From NCBI GenBank assembly GCA_002471665.1, contig DKQK01000004.1, positions 1 to 10,048 on the forward strand: a stretch of DNA of 10,048 nt, given 5' to 3'. Source of the stretch: Gammaproteobacteria bacterium UBA7310 (lineage in GTDB: Bacteria; Pseudomonadota; Gammaproteobacteria; Pseudomonadales; Ketobacteraceae). The translations under genes were made by a program, and so were the position numbers. The notes beneath the pieces are model-generated. The model saw only the letters and a list, made by a program, of their open reading frames with translations. It did not search any database and was not told the origin of the DNA. Of this stretch, positions 1-6,208 are shown one piece after another (position 1 is the stretch's first letter; each line of letters opens with the position of its first letter).

Positions 1-531
1 AATCGAAAATTGTCGGACTTAAGCGCCACGGATCAATTGACTGGCCTACGTAATAGACGCTTTCTGAATACCTATCTGAGAGAAGAATTGGAACGCTGCC
101 AGCAATATAAACGCCCGATGACCTTTATGATGCTCGACATTGACCACTTCAAGCAATTCAATGACGCTCACGGTCACCTTGCCGGTGATGCGTGCCTCCA
201 AGCTGTAGCCAAGAGCATCAGCGTTAGTCTACGCTGGCCGGGAGATCTGGTGGCACGTTTTGGTGGCGAAGAGTTTTGTGTGCTGTTGGGCGAAACCGAT
301 TCAGCCGGTGCCGTTAAAGTGGCCGAGAGAATACGAGGCAATGTTGAGCAGCTAGAATTCCGCTGGCAGAATCAAACGATGAAGGTCACCATTAGTCTCG
401 GGGTTGTTGTCAAAACTCCTGATGCTGGTGATTCGATCGAAATTCTCATCAGTTGTGCAGACGATGCCTTATACAAATCCAAGGCTGCGGGCCGCAACCA
501 GGTGACGTTTTACCAGGCCACTTGTGCCTGA
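1..531 (+). CDS. Diguanylate cyclase (GGDEF domain), C-terminal part, 5' end outside window
   Basis: This is the C-terminal GGDEF domain of a protein that makes the second messenger cyclic di-GMP from two GTP. The frame is open from the first base of the window, so the gene begins upstream and any sensor domain is not visible; the TTG at 10 is only a codon in the frame. Counting from base 1, the domain entry motif DQLTGLRNRRF is at about residues 11-21, the metal-binding LDIDHFK segment at about 45-51, and an intact GGEEF active site at 88-92. The terminal DDALYKSKAAGRNQV block shows the domain is complete to its end. The active site predicts a working cyclase. The usual inhibitory RxxD motif upstream of GGEEF reads WPGD here (the neighbouring residue is Arg), so product inhibition may be weak or lost. 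The gene stops at 531 and converges on the minus-strand porin/PstS-like operon. Confidence 0.93.
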   Translation, partial: NRKLSDLSATDQLTGLRNRRFLNTYLREELERCQQYKRPMTFMMLDIDHFKQFNDAHGHLAGDACLQAVAKSISVSLRWPGDLVARFGGEEFCVLLGETDSAGAVKVAERIRGNVEQLEFRWQNQTMKVTISLGVVVKTPDAGDSIEILISCADDALYKSKAAGRNQVTFYQATCA

Positions 532-661
532 ATGGATTCAGGTGCGCCTTCTCGCACTTTGAAAAAAACTGGAACTTTTATTTTTGTCAGAGAATTACAA
601 TTTAGCATGTTAATTGGTCTGTTGTTTAATATGTTAAGTCCGTTAACACGCTTTCTAAATT

Positions 662-870
662 GGGTATACCTACAGAACCGGGTCAAATTTCCCATGATGG
701 AGATTCAAGCTTCATAAGTCATTGTGTGGCTGCTGATTAATTTCAAGCTAAAGGCCTCAAAAAGCCGATAAATATCATTATCGGCTTTTTCAAAAAACAA
801 CTATTATTCAAATATTACAGTAACTTATAGCTGAAGATGGGAATCTAGGACCGCTTCTGTAGGTATACCT
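662..870. mobile_element. Putative MITE-like inverted-repeat element with TAAATT direct repeats
   Basis: A perfect 15-bp inverted repeat, GGTATACCTACAGAA, lies at 663-677 with its reverse complement at 855-869. The similarity continues inward in register: CGG at 679-681 pairs with 851-853, and TTCCCAT at 689-695 with ATGGGAA at 837-843. After an offset of about 10 nt, ATAAGT at 714-719 pairs with ACTTAT at 823-828. Just outside each end, after one base, is the direct repeat TAAATT (656-661 and 871-876), which looks like a 6-bp target-site duplication. The centre holds the 13-bp terminator hairpin. No credible coding sequence is present. The size, long imperfect terminal repeats and flanking duplication fit a non-autonomous miniature element between two convergent genes. 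I do not recognise the family. The alternative is a locally evolved long hairpin with a chance 6-bp flank match. Confidence 0.55.
759..790. terminator. Bidirectional rho-independent terminator
   Basis: A perfect 13-bp stem, AAAAAGCCGATAA (759-771) and TTATCGGCTTTTT (778-790), encloses a 6-nt loop. A T run ends the stem on the plus strand, and the A run at its start gives a U run on the minus strand. It lies between the end of the GGDEF gene (531) and the end of the PstS-like gene (918), which converge, so it can stop transcripts from both sides. Confidence 0.85.
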
Positions 871-917
871 TAAATTCATATTCCAAAGGTGAGCTATAAA
901 AGTTTGAATGGAAATTT

Positions 918-1349
918 CTATTCAAGCTTTCGGATAACTTTTACCGTATCATCAATTTCTGATGCATCAATATACCCAATGAATACTGGATTCTCCGATA
1001 CCAGCTTCTTTACGTCAGCGCTCCCGTTGACAGTTTTGGGTGGTTGACCTTTACCCGTAAAAATCCGCTGAGACCAATATGCTCTCAACTGTCCTTCATT
1101 CTTTTCAAGAATTTTCTCATTAAATTTATCCCGGGCTGACGTACCCGGTTGCTGTTCAATAGGTACAGCCGAGCTACCGTCCGGAAATTTCGTTTTCTTC
1201 CCTAAGAATATGGCACCAAGCCACTTATCATTGAGCTCTGATACAGAATTACTTGGGTTTACAATCACGACTACATCGGCAAAGGAATGGGAAGAAAGAA
1301 ATGATATAATACAAGCTACTAAAGTAGCCGTTATATTGAATCTAATCAT
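918..1349 (-). CDS. Short PstS-like periplasmic substrate-binding protein
   Basis: This 143-residue exported protein resembles the phosphate ABC transporter substrate-binding (PstS-like, PBP-like) fold. The N-terminus is a clear signal peptide (MIRFNITATLVACIISFLSS, cleavage likely after SFA near residue 25), and the mature part begins DVVVIVNPSN. Family features are the FLGKKTKFPDG segment, the QQPGTSARDKF segment in the ligand-loop region, and ENPVFIGYID near the end. True PstS proteins are roughly twice as long, so this is a single short domain. No pstCAB genes are nearby. Phosphate binding is therefore not assured; another anion or a non-transport role is possible. It starts 13 bases after the porin stop codon, and its strong ribosome-binding site overlaps that stop, so the two are almost certainly co-transcribed and probably translationally coupled. 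Confidence 0.82.
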   Translation of the reverse strand: MIRFNITATLVACIISFLSSHSFADVVVIVNPSNSVSELNDKWLGAIFLGKKTKFPDGSSAVPIEQQPGTSARDKFNEKILEKNEGQLRAYWSQRIFTGKGQPPKTVNGSADVKKLVSENPVFIGYIDASEIDDTVKVIRKLE

Positions 1350-1355
1350 ATTAAT

Positions 1356-1364
1356 CCCCTCTCT
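1356..1364 (-). promoter_or_regulatory. Ribosome-binding site overlapping the upstream stop codon
   Basis: On the minus strand this reads AGAGAGGGG, a strong Shine-Dalgarno stretch about 6 nt before the ATG of the PstS-like gene. It overlaps the TAG stop of the porin gene (1363-1365), an arrangement typical of translational coupling. It also fixes the ATG ending at 1349 as the start. Confidence 0.75.
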
Positions 1365-2433
1365 AAAATACTAAGTCAATTGCTGCGGCGACTACTTCAA
1401 TTTTGGTTTCTTGCGGAGGAAGGCACATCCCGCTCATAGGATCACATGGAGTTGCTTCAGTTGTAGATTCTGAGTACTCCAATTTAAACGCTGTACCGGG
1501 CAAATAGTCCCAGCGTATCCCTATTGTGTGAGTTTCTACTTCTGCGAGAAAGAAAGCGGCTCTATCTTGCTCAGAATAGGTATAATGGGGTGTAAAATTG
1601 CCTATAGTGTATCCCACCGATGCATACCCAAATTTATCCTCTAAGCCGGTGTCATCATCTTCAAGATTTCCGTATTCACTTCTAAACTTGAAATTTTCAT
1701 AGTCTGCGATCACGGCATATGCCGAATAAATTAATTTAGTATCTACGCCCAATCCTTCAATTGCTGAATCCATCGTGTTATACACAGCACGTAACTTTAT
1801 CCAATCGTAAGCTAGCATAAAGTTAATACCTATCATGTCAGTCAGCTCACCGGGTGATCCCAGGAACTCGATTTGCTCCTCCCCCGTCCAAATCTGTGTG
1901 GATAATTCAAAGTCACCTAGATAGCGAAAATCATTCAGAGAAACGCCCGTCGTCGTTGAATATGGTGCAACGTACATGTCTGTCGGTGCTCTTAACCAAT
2001 AGTAGGCATAGGATGTATCTAAAAAGTCGGAATAATAAAACAGTGGTGCGCGGAATCGTCCAAAGTTGATCTTTGTATTGTCAGTTACAGCAAGCGTGGC
2101 ATATGCCCATTCAAAGGAAGTATCGAAGCTTTTCTCATTTGACCCTTTTGCTACCGCTTGTACCGTTGCTGAAACCGATTCGTTTACTTGGGCGAAAGCC
2201 TGTATGGCCATTGTACTTTCCGGCAGGAAGCGCAATGTATTATCGTATGCACCGCCGGTGGCGTTATCAACAACATACTCTGCATCATCGCTTCCCAATG
2301 TTTGTCCGGCAGCAACCGACGCAAAACCACTCCATGTAATATCAGCAGCATAGGATAGTCCCGGTGTCATGAAGCAACTAGCCAACATTAACCTGCTGGT
2401 TACTTGCGCAATAGTAAATTTCGTTCTAGGCAT
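1363..2433 (-). CDS. Outer-membrane beta-barrel porin
   Basis: This 356-residue protein is a predicted Gram-negative porin. It has a signal peptide (MPRTKFTIAQVTSRLMLASC, cleavage near SYA-AD at about residue 29) and then the barrel start DITWSGFASVAAGQTL. Alternating aromatic and polar strands run through the whole length, and the last residue is Phe (AAAIDLVF), the usual barrel-assembly signal. The internal block INFGRFRAPLFYYSDFLD and the following YAYYWLRAP resemble a conserved segment of putative porins found in marine gammaproteobacteria next to small PstS-like proteins. The ATG is preceded by GGAGA (2441-2445 complement) about 7 nt upstream. It is the first gene of a two-gene unit with the PstS-like protein, suggesting the pair handles one solute across the outer membrane and periplasm. 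The solute cannot be read from the sequence, and no Pho box was seen upstream. Confidence 0.85.
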   Translation of the reverse strand: MPRTKFTIAQVTSRLMLASCFMTPGLSYAADITWSGFASVAAGQTLGSDDAEYVVDNATGGAYDNTLRFLPESTMAIQAFAQVNESVSATVQAVAKGSNEKSFDTSFEWAYATLAVTDNTKINFGRFRAPLFYYSDFLDTSYAYYWLRAPTDMYVAPYSTTTGVSLNDFRYLGDFELSTQIWTGEEQIEFLGSPGELTDMIGINFMLAYDWIKLRAVYNTMDSAIEGLGVDTKLIYSAYAVIADYENFKFRSEYGNLEDDDTGLEDKFGYASVGYTIGNFTPHYTYSEQDRAAFFLAEVETHTIGIRWDYLPGTAFKLEYSESTTEATPCDPMSGMCLPPQETKIEVVAAAIDLVF

Positions 2434-3249
2434 ATATATATCTCCATTTGTTTGCTAAAAATTAGCTTACTCTTACTACCACACAGACAATGTCTCTTAG
2501 ACTGCTAGTGCTGCAACGCCAGATTGAGCCCTATCAGTCCCTTATGCCATTACATCTACTGCATCTTTCAAAGCTGTAATCAGGTTGTTAATTGTGTCGT
2601 GGATTTCCTACGTATAGTCTTGTTTTTTGATGCAAAAGAACGAACCTCGTATGCCACGACGGCAAACCCATGGCCTTGCTCTCCTGTCCTAGCTGTCTCA
2701 TTTGGCAGTATGTATGTAGCGCTAGTAGGTTAGTCTGGTTAGCGTTCCCTTTGATTACTTCGATCACTATTTAGATTGAGCGACATTGAATGACCAATTA
2801 AGTAAGAAATAAGAAGAATGCGTGTGAAAGTAGAGATACCAATTGTCATACCGTAAATAGCCACTTGCTCGCTTCTGGACTCTGCTTCGACAATGAACTT
2901 GCCAAAATTACGTTGACTGGTGTCGCGAAACTTTAGTAGATTCATTGATGCGTTTAGTTTACTTGTCATCAGTTTGGAACCGGATGCTAACGCAGTGAAG
3001 TCAATGGAAAACAAATAATGAAGCCAGCAGTGGCTACATTGGTAATTAAATAGATTCTAGTTTGAATCGATAAGCGTCTGAACCAATTCACTTTTCCACA
3101 CCTTCATGCTTCTATTGTTTAGAGTGTAGACCAATTTTTGGTTGGTTGTAGGAACAATATGAGTGAATGCGCTAGGCAACATATATTGCGTTATGCTGGG
3201 AGGGATTGGTGATAGCAAGAACTCGTAGGCCATCCCATGTGCTCTACCA
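2434..3249. other. Gene-poor, AT-rich interval between porin and AraC genes
   Basis: Roughly 800 bases contain no convincing intact gene. The porin ribosome-binding site and presumably its promoter lie at the left edge, with a small dyad GCTAA-AAA-TTAGC at 2454-2466 in the porin leader region. A possible decayed membrane-protein fragment sits at 2739-3014. The remainder, including short open frames at 2524-2733 and 3057-3320, shows no recognisable protein signal. No clear terminator follows the AraC gene. Confidence 0.6.
2739..3014 (-). pseudogene. Possible remnant of a membrane sensor (chemoreceptor or GGDEF type)
   Basis: The minus-strand frame reads as about 90 residues with a polar helical stretch (SKLNASMNLLKFRDTSQRNF, then GKFIVEAESRSEQ). 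A hydrophobic segment follows, approximately VAIYGMTIGISTFTRILLIS, and then YLIGHSMSLNL. The order of a periplasmic helix, a transmembrane helix and an xLIxxSMSxxL exit resembles the end of the sensor region and second transmembrane segment leading into a HAMP domain. The frame opens at a TTG with no visible ribosome-binding site. It stops right where a HAMP domain would begin, and no HAMP, signalling or GGDEF domain follows. If real, it is a decayed fragment. It could also be a chance open frame; the assignment rests only on pattern resemblance. Confidence 0.28.
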
Positions 3250-4332
3250 TCAGTGTCTTGACCGTGGTGCGGTGTCCGAGGAATTGCCGTGTTGCCTGTA
3301 CTGAGTGGGCGACAGACCAAACCAGCGCTTGAAGGCGCGCCTAAAACTCGCGTTGTCGTGATAATTCAAGAGAGAAGCGATAGATTCGACGGATAATTGA
3401 CTTCCACTCAAATAGTCCGCTGCTTGCCGTGACAGAATCTCGTCGCGAATTTGTCGAAAACTGCTGTCTTCTTGTTTTAGTTTGCGCGCCAGGGTGCGTT
3501 TGCTCATAAATAGGGCCGCCGCCGCCTCTTCTTCACTAAGCGTTCCAGGTGGTCGGGACAACATCATCTTCTTGAGCCGGGTCTGGTAGCTTGGCTCCTG
3601 GGTCTGAAGTTCCGCAAGCATCGACTCACACTGCCGCAATGCTAGGCGATAGTTTTCGTTGTTGGCGGAGGCGTTGGGTTCCCTGCACAGAACCATCGGT
3701 AATCTAAGCATAAGTTGATCGCAACCAAAGCGAACCCGCCCGGACATACATTCGGAATAGGTCGCATGGTACTGAGGGGGCGGGTAGGAAAAGCCGATTT
3801 CAGCCTCGTACAGGGGGCGGCCTACAATGAATTCGCCAAACGCTAGCAGCGTCATAATGATAGTCTCTGCCACGCAGCGTTGGAGGTCGTCGTCCAGCTG
3901 CATCAGGAAAGCCAGTCTGCATTCCAAGTGATCTTCAATCTGCTGCAAATGCAGCTGAATAACGCTGACGCGCGTAGGCAAGAAGGTGTGTATCGCCTGG
4001 AGCGCACTGAGCAAGTCCGGGCTGCTGGAGGCGGCGAAGCCCATCGCACCGTGAGTAGCTGGCGTCAGGCGCTTGCCCACCCGTAAACCAAATTCGGGCT
4101 GGCCGGACAGCGCCAACGCGTTGCGCAAAATCTGTATCTGCTGGGCTGGCGTGAGCAGGTTGTCCTCACTCAGAAACTGCTGGATGGGGAGACCGGTGCC
4201 ATGCAGTAATGTGGGCAATTGACTTAAGGTGAGATCTAGCTCGCGGGCTATAAGTCGTGAATAGTTTGATGGAATACCAGTTTCCACAGTTTCTAAACCA
4301 TCCTGTTGAGTCCACGTAATATGTGCTTCCAA
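3250..4332 (-). CDS. AraC-family transcriptional regulator, likely activator of the P450 operon
   Basis: This 360-residue regulator has an N-terminal arabinose-binding-like effector domain (about residues 20-205). Its C-terminal AraC/XylS double helix-turn-helix is at about 265-347: first helix pair around LFMSKRTLARKLKQ, second around VESIASLLNYHDNASFRRAF, followed by the diagnostic FGLSPTQYR. Domain order and length match the AlkR/OruR-type AraC group rather than short AraC proteins. It is transcribed away from the ferredoxin-P450 operon, the arrangement seen in other bacterial CYP153 clusters, so it probably senses the alkane or a product and activates the operon through the repeats at 4347-4382. 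The start is uncertain. The longest frame begins at a TTG (4332) directly after an in-frame stop and without a visible ribosome-binding site. A GTG at 4287 with AGGATGG about 8 nt upstream is a good alternative that still keeps the domain. Confidence 0.9.
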   Translation of the reverse strand: MEAHITWTQQDGLETVETGIPSNYSRLIARELDLTLSQLPTLLHGTGLPIQQFLSEDNLLTPAQQIQILRNALALSGQPEFGLRVGKRLTPATHGAMGFAASSSPDLLSALQAIHTFLPTRVSVIQLHLQQIEDHLECRLAFLMQLDDDLQRCVAETIIMTLLAFGEFIVGRPLYEAEIGFSYPPPQYHATYSECMSGRVRFGCDQLMLRLPMVLCREPNASANNENYRLALRQCESMLAELQTQEPSYQTRLKKMMLSRPPGTLSEEEAAAALFMSKRTLARKLKQEDSSFRQIRDEILSRQAADYLSGSQLSVESIASLLNYHDNASFRRAFKRWFGLSPTQYRQHGNSSDTAPRSRH

Positions 4333-4346
4333 GGAACTTGCTTAAG

Positions 4347-4382
4347 TGTCTTTAAATGTCCCCCTCATGTCAATAAATGTCC
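4347..4382 (+). promoter_or_regulatory. Tandem operator-like repeats, probable AraC-family activator site
   Basis: Two 15-bp direct repeats of the form TGTCwwTAAATGTCC lie at 4347-4361 and 4368-4382, identical at 13 of 15 positions and exactly 21 bp apart (two helical turns). Each contains two TGTC cores 10 bp apart, so TGTC falls at 4347, 4357, 4368 and 4378, all on one DNA face. The downstream unit ends 3 bp before the -35 box. This is the geometry expected for an AraC-family dimer activating from beside RNA polymerase. Binding by the adjacent regulator is an inference. Confidence 0.6.
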
Positions 4383-4385
4383 TCG

Positions 4386-4414
4386 TTGACGTAACGGTAA
4401 AATGTCAGTCTAAA
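4386..4414 (+). promoter_or_regulatory. Sigma-70-like promoter of the ferredoxin-P450 operon
   Basis: A -35 box TTGACG (4386-4391) and a -10 box TCTAAA (4409-4414) are separated by 17 bp. The -10 is weak (4 of 6 consensus positions), consistent with activator dependence. Transcription would start near 4421, leaving a short leader with GGAAGGA (4429-4435) before the ferredoxin ATG. Another AAATGTC (4400-4406) lies inside the spacer, and its inverse GACATT is at 4420-4425. Confidence 0.55.
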
Positions 4415-4443
4415 GCCTAGACATTAACGGAAGGATAGAATTA

Positions 4444-4764
4444 ATGGGTGAAATTATCTTTATTGAACATGATAACACCAAACATGTCGTGGAATTGGAG
4501 CCAGAATCTACGTTGATGCAAATCGCAGTCAGTAATGCAGTGCCGGGTATTGATGGAGATTGCGGCGGAGAGTGCGCGTGTGGAACTTGCCACATGATCG
4601 TTGCGGAGGAGTGGTTTAACAAGACCGGTGCGATCACCGATGCCGAAGAACAAATGCTGTCAATGACTCCAGAGCGGACGAAAACCTCACGCCTGGGTTG
4701 CCAGGTCAAGGCCAAAGATGCGATGGACGGTATGACCGTTCACTTGCCAGAATTTCAGATGTAA
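4444..4764 (+). CDS. fdx: [2Fe-2S] ferredoxin of the P450 electron-transfer chain
   Basis: This 106-residue adrenodoxin/putidaredoxin-type ferredoxin carries one [2Fe-2S] cluster that shuttles single electrons from a reductase to a cytochrome P450. Ligand cysteines are C40, C46, C49 and C86 (Cx5Cx2C, then 36 residues to the last Cys). The segment DCGGECACGTCH matches the family, with an additional Cys at 44 that is not expected to be a ligand. The length is typical and there is no signal peptide, so it acts in the cytoplasm. The start is well supported: GGAAGGA lies 8 nt upstream of the ATG. It is the first gene of the operon; the P450 starts 14 bases after its stop and the matching reductase is the fourth gene, so the system is self-sufficient in redox partners. 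Ferredoxin-first order is characteristic of CYP153 operons. Confidence 0.95.
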   Translation: MGEIIFIEHDNTKHVVELEPESTLMQIAVSNAVPGIDGDCGGECACGTCHMIVAEEWFNKTGAITDAEEQMLSMTPERTKTSRLGCQVKAKDAMDGMTVHLPEFQM

Positions 4765-4778
4765 CCCCGGAGCAGACT

Positions 4779-6191
4779 ATGTCAGCAGAAATAAGGCCAA
4801 TTGATACCATTCAGAAAAAAGTGATCAACACCACATCCAGAGTGGTGCCTATGTACTCGCAGATCAGGGCACTAAAACTGCTAATGAAGGCCAAGAAGAA
4901 GATCATCGGTACAAAGCGACCCCAGATCAAATTCATCGATAGGCCTTTGCCCGATGTCAACTCCCTGGCACTCGATAGCATTGACACCAGTAATCCTTTT
5001 CTCTACCGGCAAGGCCAGTGGGGTGCCTACTTCAAGCGGCTCCGTGACGAGGCGCCGGTTCACTACCAGAAGAACAGCCCCTTCGGGCCGTTTTGGTCGG
5101 TGACGCGCTATGAAGACATTCTGTTCGTGGATAAGAGTCATGAGCTTTTTTCCTCCGAGCCGCAAATTATCCTGGGTGATCCCCCGGAGGGGCTGTCGGT
5201 AGAAATGTTCATCGCCATGGATCCGCCCAAGCATGACGTGCAGCGTCGGGCGGTTCAGGGTGTTGTGGCGCCAAAGAACCTGAAGGAAATGGAAGAGCTA
5301 ATCCGCAGTCGCACCAGAGAGGTGCTCGATAACCTGCCCTTGGATAAACCCTTCAACTGGGTGCCGACAGTATCAAAGGAACTCACGGGACGTATGCTGG
5401 CTACATTGCTGGATTTTCCATACGACGAACGCCACAAATTAGTTGACTGGTCGGATCGAATGTCAGGTGTATCATCGGCAACTGGTGGCGAGTTTACCAG
5501 TGAAGATGTTTTTTTTGACGATGCTGCAGATATGGCTCGAGCTTTCTCCGAACTTTGGCGCGACAAGGAAGCACGCCGCAAGGCAGGCGAAGCACCTGGT
5601 TTCGACTTGATTAGCATGCTGCAGAGCAACGAAGACACCAAGGATTTGATCAATCGTCCGTTGGAGTTTATTGGGAATCTGGCGCTGCTTATTGTGGGCG
5701 GCAATGACACCACGCGTAACTCCATGAGCGGCGGGGTGTTGGCTTTGAACCAGTTCCCCGAGGAATTCGCCAAATTGAAAGCAAATCCGGATCTGATTTC
5801 GAACATGGTTTCTGAAATCATCCGTTGGCAAACCCCGCTGGCGTATATGCGCCGGGTCGCCACGCAGGACGTGGAGCTGTGCGGCCAGACCATCAAGAGG
5901 GGTGATCGTGTGTTGATGTGGTACGCCTCGGGCAATCGGGACGAGCGAAAATTTGAAGCTCCCGATAAGTTTATTATTGATCGTAAGGACGCCCGAAATC
6001 ATATGGCATTTGGCTACGGCGTCCACCGTTGTATGGGCAACCGTCTGGCCGAACTACAATTGCGCATTTTATGGGAGGAGCTGCTGAAACGATTCGACAA
6101 TATTGAAGTTGTTGGCGAGCCGGAACGTGTGCAGTCCAACTTCGTGCGGGGCTATTCCAAGTTGATGGTCAAACTGACCCCTAAACGTTGA
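4779..6191 (+). CDS. cyp153A: Cytochrome P450, CYP153-type aliphatic terminal hydroxylase
   Basis: This 470-residue class I P450 inserts one oxygen atom from O2 into an unactivated C-H bond using electrons from the ferredoxin. Visible motifs are the I-helix oxygen-activation segment GGNDTTRN (307-314), the ExxR pair E346/R349 (EIIRW), and the haem loop FGYGVHRCMGNRLAE with Cys418 as the haem ligand. The NDTTRNSMSGG I-helix and HRCMGNRLAELQLR haem region are typical of CYP153, whose members hydroxylate the terminal carbon of medium-chain n-alkanes, fatty acids or related aliphatics; the actual substrate here is inferred. The open frame extends upstream into the ferredoxin gene, but the ATG at 4779 is preferred: GGAG lies 6 nt before it and the resulting length matches the family. 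The N-terminal ~50 residues are basic and helical with no transmembrane segment, so a soluble or peripherally membrane-bound enzyme is likely. Confidence 0.95.
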   Translation: MSAEIRPIDTIQKKVINTTSRVVPMYSQIRALKLLMKAKKKIIGTKRPQIKFIDRPLPDVNSLALDSIDTSNPFLYRQGQWGAYFKRLRDEAPVHYQKNSPFGPFWSVTRYEDILFVDKSHELFSSEPQIILGDPPEGLSVEMFIAMDPPKHDVQRRAVQGVVAPKNLKEMEELIRSRTREVLDNLPLDKPFNWVPTVSKELTGRMLATLLDFPYDERHKLVDWSDRMSGVSSATGGEFTSEDVFFDDAADMARAFSELWRDKEARRKAGEAPGFDLISMLQSNEDTKDLINRPLEFIGNLALLIVGGNDTTRNSMSGGVLALNQFPEEFAKLKANPDLISNMVSEIIRWQTPLAYMRRVATQDVELCGQTIKRGDRVLMWYASGNRDERKFEAPDKFIIDRKDARNHMAFGYGVHRCMGNRLAELQLRILWEELLKRFDNIEVVGEPERVQSNFVRGYSKLMVKLTPKR

Positions 6192-6208
6192 GACAGGGTG
6201 TAACCAGT

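Noticed and set aside
532..717. 61-codon plus-strand open frame directly after the GGDEF gene
   Set aside because: No ribosome-binding site and no recognisable protein signal. It runs into the left arm of the inverted-repeat element, and an overlapping minus-strand frame at 510-695 is equally unsupported.
2434..2560. Pho box upstream of the porin/PstS-like operon
   Set aside because: No pair of CTGTCAT-like repeats with Pho-box spacing could be seen, so phosphate control is not claimed.
3057..3320. 87-codon minus-strand open frame after and overlapping the AraC gene end
   Set aside because: The first two dozen codons are an alternative frame of the AraC gene. The remainder has no ribosome-binding site and no recognisable domain.
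4401..4425. AATGTC...GACATT dyad downstream of the -35 box considered as a terminator or riboswitch stem
   Set aside because: Short and imperfect, no T run, and it overlaps the likely -10 box. An operator half-site or chance is more plausible.
4698..4778. Longer P450 starting at the ATG at 4698 inside the ferredoxin gene
   Set aside because: The extra 27 residues are an alternative-frame reading of the ferredoxin C-terminus. The ATG at 4779 has a proper ribosome-binding site and gives the family's usual length.
5472..6026. 184-codon minus-strand open frame opposite the P450
   Set aside because: It lies wholly inside a well-supported P450 gene, with no motif or start signal of its own. The frame at 5255-5935 is a shadow for the same reason.
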